Shown: piece by piece, positions 60,394 to 64,000 of the stretch
Layout: the number at the start of each line of letters is the position of its first letter
Position numbering within the stretch: the stretch's first letter is position 1
DNA from: Helicobacter acinonychis
Lineage (GTDB): Bacteria > Campylobacterota > Campylobacteria > Campylobacterales > Helicobacteraceae
Assembly (NCBI RefSeq): GCF_900461455.1
Contig: NZ_UGIA01000001.1
Location: forward strand, 744,001-808,000
Direction: 5' to 3'
Length of the DNA: 64,000 nt
The notes under the pieces: model-generated
What the model was told of the DNA's origin: nothing
Database searches by the model: none
Seen by the model: the letters and a program-made list of their open reading frames with translations, nothing else
Translations under genes and position numbers: made by a program

Positions 60394-60846
60394 ATGAAAA
60401 GATTAGAAACTTTAGAATCTATTTTAGAACGCTTGAGGATATCTATCAAAAAAAATGGGTTGAAAAATTCAAAGCAAAGAGAAGAGGTGGTGAGCGTTTT
60501 GTATCGTAGCGGCACGCATTTAAACCCTGAAGAAATCACGCATTGCATCCGCCAAAAAGACAAAAACACTAGTATTTCTTCAGTGTATCGCATTTTAAAT
60601 TTTTTAGAAAAAGAAAATTTTATCTGCGTTTTAGAGACTTCAAAAAGCGGTCGTCGTTATGAAATTGCGGCTAAAGAACACCACGATCACATCATTTGTT
60701 TGCATTGCGGTAAGATCATTGAATTTGCAGACCCTGAAATTGAAAACCGCCAAAATGAAGTCGCTAAAAAATACCAAGCCAAGCTGATTAGCCATGACAT
60801 GAAATTGTTTGTGTGGTGTGAAGAATGCCAAGAGAAAAAAGATTAA
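60394..60846 (+). CDS. fur: Ferric uptake regulator Fur
   Basis: A 150-residue metal-responsive repressor. ATG at 60394 (rather than the TTG at 60388) gives the known H. pylori length, with AAGGAAGAAG upstream. The winged helix holds NSKQREEVVSVLYRSGTHLN and SISSVYRILNFLEKE. The metal-binding part has HHDHIICLHCG and a second CxxC at WCEECQ. In Helicobacter, iron-free Fur can also repress. Equivalent to HP1027. Confidence 0.95.
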   Translation: MKRLETLESILERLRISIKKNGLKNSKQREEVVSVLYRSGTHLNPEEITHCIRQKDKNTSISSVYRILNFLEKENFICVLETSKSGRRYEIAAKEHHDHIICLHCGKIIEFADPEIENRQNEVAKKYQAKLISHDMKLFVWCEECQEKKD

Positions 60847-60855
60847 AAACTTTCT

Positions 60856-62776
<1,921 letters not shown>

Positions 62777-62779
62777 CGC

Positions 62780-63843
62780 TCACTCTTCTTCTATCTTCAT
62801 AACATCGCCCACTTTATCTCTGCGCTGTTCTTCTAGCATTTCTAAAATCTCTTTAGTGTGCTCTTTTTCGCTATAAACCACCTCTTTAATTTGAATGGTT
62901 TTCCTATACCCTTGAAAACCCACGCTCGCTAAATAACGCTTTTTTTATGCACATACACGCTCACTTCATCATTGGCGACCTTATTCAAACGAATGGTATC
63001 TCCCACATCTAAATCCAACATTTCTTTCAAGCTCAATTCCACCGCACCAAGCAACACGATCATATCCACGCTCACGCTGCTTAATAACGCTTGCAATTCC
63101 CTGTTACGGCTCTTTTTGGAGTTGGTTTCTGAAAGCATGAAATCCCTACTCCCCATTTTAGAAAGAATGCTTTCAATGGAAATCACCGGATAGCAAATAT
63201 TCATCATCCCACGGCTATGCCCGATAATGATTTCTAAAACCACCATGATAGAAATTTCATTCTGAGCGACGATTTGAACCACATTCGCACTGGACTCTTT
63301 AGCGTCAATCGTAGGATACATCTCCACCACAGGCGACCACACTTCTTTTAAAATTTGCATCACTTGGCGTAAAATCGTATCCAATAAATTCAATTCAATG
63401 TCGCTAAACTCTCTATTTTGATCATACGCACTCCCCTTACCCCCTAACAACCTATCAATCATAGGGAAAGCGATGCTAGGATTGATTTCTAAAACCCCCG
63501 TTCCCCCCATAGGCTTCATAGAAAAGACATTAAAACTTGTAGGGCTAGGCAAGCTCATCAAAAATTCCCCATAAGTCATTTGATCCACGCTATGGAGCTG
63601 GATCTCCACAATAGAACGCATGATAGAAGAGATTTGACTGGAAAGATTCCTAGCCATTTTGTCATGGATACTTCTAAAAGAGCGCAGTTGCTCCTTGCTC
63701 ACACGATTAGGGCGTTTGAAATCATAGAGGGTGACACTGCGTTGCGGAGTAATATCCTTTTTTTGGACATTTTGAATATCCACATTTTCATCAACAACTT
63801 CTAAAAGTGCATCAATTTCTTCTTGGCTTAAAATATCAGCCAT
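62780..63843 (-). pseudogene. fliM: Flagellar motor switch protein FliM, frameshifted near the 3' end
   Basis: The N-terminal EIDALLEVVDEN motif (CheY-binding type) and middle domain read intact for 304 residues (63843-62929), ending VYVHKKSVI. Expected FliM is about 354 residues. At 62940-62946 there is an A7 tract (T7 on the plus strand); one extra A restores KKRYLASVGFQGYRKTIQ and on to KVGDVMKIEEE, with stop at 62780. The restored frame totals 354 residues, exactly the normal length. As read, the end of the C-terminal FliN-like domain is lost, which should impair the C-ring. Slippage at the tract, or a sequencing error, could give full-length product. Equivalent to HP1031. Confidence 0.88.
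62940..62946 (-). repeat. A7 homopolymer at the fliM frameshift
   Basis: On the minus strand GTGCAT is followed by seven As and GCGTTATT. Eight As (or five) keep the FliM frame open to the normal C-terminus; seven lead to TAG after SVI. Confidence 0.88.
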
Positions 63844-64000
63844 GACTAGCTCCTAAAGATTGACGCACCTTTTTAATCGCTTCTTTGATGATTTGAGAAA
63901 TGCGCGATTCGGTAATGCCTAAAATCTCTTTAATCTCGCTCAAATTCAACTCTTCAAAGTAATAAAGCTGGATAAGCATTTGCTCCCTCTCGCTCATTTG
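63836..64000 (-). CDS. fliA: Sigma-28 factor FliA, C-terminal part (runs off the window)
   Basis: The last 54 residues are visible, containing sigma region 4: SEREQMLIQLYYFEELNLSE with the helix-turn-helix IKEILGITESRISQIIKEAI. It ends KKVRQSLGASHG. FliA directs RNA polymerase to late flagellar genes such as flaA. Its stop overlaps the fliM start by eight bases, so fliA, fliM and fliY are cotranscribed in this order. Equivalent to HP1032. The rest lies beyond 64000. Confidence 0.9.
   Translation of the reverse strand, partial: QMSEREQMLIQLYYFEELNLSEIKEILGITESRISQIIKEAIKKVRQSLGASHG

Overview
The window carries the AT-rich, homopolymer-rich, densely packed DNA of the Helicobacter pylori / H. 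acinonychis group. Nearly every intact gene matches a known H. pylori gene in content and local order, including Hop, Hor and Hof outer-membrane families, two glutamyl-tRNA synthetases, CbpA-HspR-RarA, the atypical regulator HP1021, Fur and FliY-FliM-FliA. HP numbers below are recalled from strain 26695 and were not searched. The number of broken genes and synteny breaks is higher than expected for a typical H. pylori strain; a host-shifted relative such as H. acinonychis is possible, but this cannot be decided by eye.

Layout. 1-6003 (minus): a tight operon gltX2, yggT, slt, galU, a small membrane protein, murA and aspA, serving envelope and translation. 6263-7380 and 22832-23949: two copies of a Hop porin gene (hopJ/hopK type) forming a 1,118-bp inverted repeat with identical products. 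Between them lie a heptosyltransferase-like gene, typA and a DNA adenine methyltransferase. Next is a rearranged island: a 1,577-bp direct repeat (11063-12639 and 15610-17186) carrying queE/queD/lipoprotein DNA, which flanks a transplanted formamidase gene (amiF), a gene fragment, a broken outer-membrane gene and an acetyltransferase. The region then continues as queE, queD, lipoprotein, surE, ispA, folE, htpX, truD and recR (minus), with dmpI broken by a stop codon.

24059-26690: gltX1, followed by a decayed mobile-element polyvalent-protein remnant where modABD is expected. 26691-36377: horE, kefB, pepF, HP0469-HP0466, a multiply frameshifted hypothetical gene and a flagellin-glycosylation (Maf-like) gene. 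36426-42291: a type I restriction-modification locus in which hsdR has two lesions (one in a C8 tract), hsdM is intact and hsdS is frameshifted. A tRNA-Pro(GGG) marks a synteny junction. 42521-55179 (plus): ppk, pyrD, pqqE, dapA, a FabL-like reductase, HP1015, pgsA, rocE, htrA, ispDF and HP1021. 55264-60846: an exonuclease with a non-standard start, a Hof porin, cbpA-hspR-rarA behind an HspR-type operator, and fur behind a palindromic Fur box. 60856-64000 (minus): a lipocalin-like protein, a YhcH protein, fliY, a frameshifted fliM and the end of fliA.

Functional links. FolE, QueD and QueE are in one gene string and catalyse successive steps from GTP towards the queuosine precursor. GltX1 and GltX2 together feed the GatCAB route to Gln-tRNA. 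CbpA, HspR and RarA form an autoregulated stress operon. The strongest unusual signals are the fliM A7 frameshift, the inverted hop repeat with exchanged neighbours, the direct repeat around amiF, the polyvalent-protein remnant, the crippled type I restriction locus and the FabL signature in the gene usually called hdhA. No clearly new multi-gene system was found.
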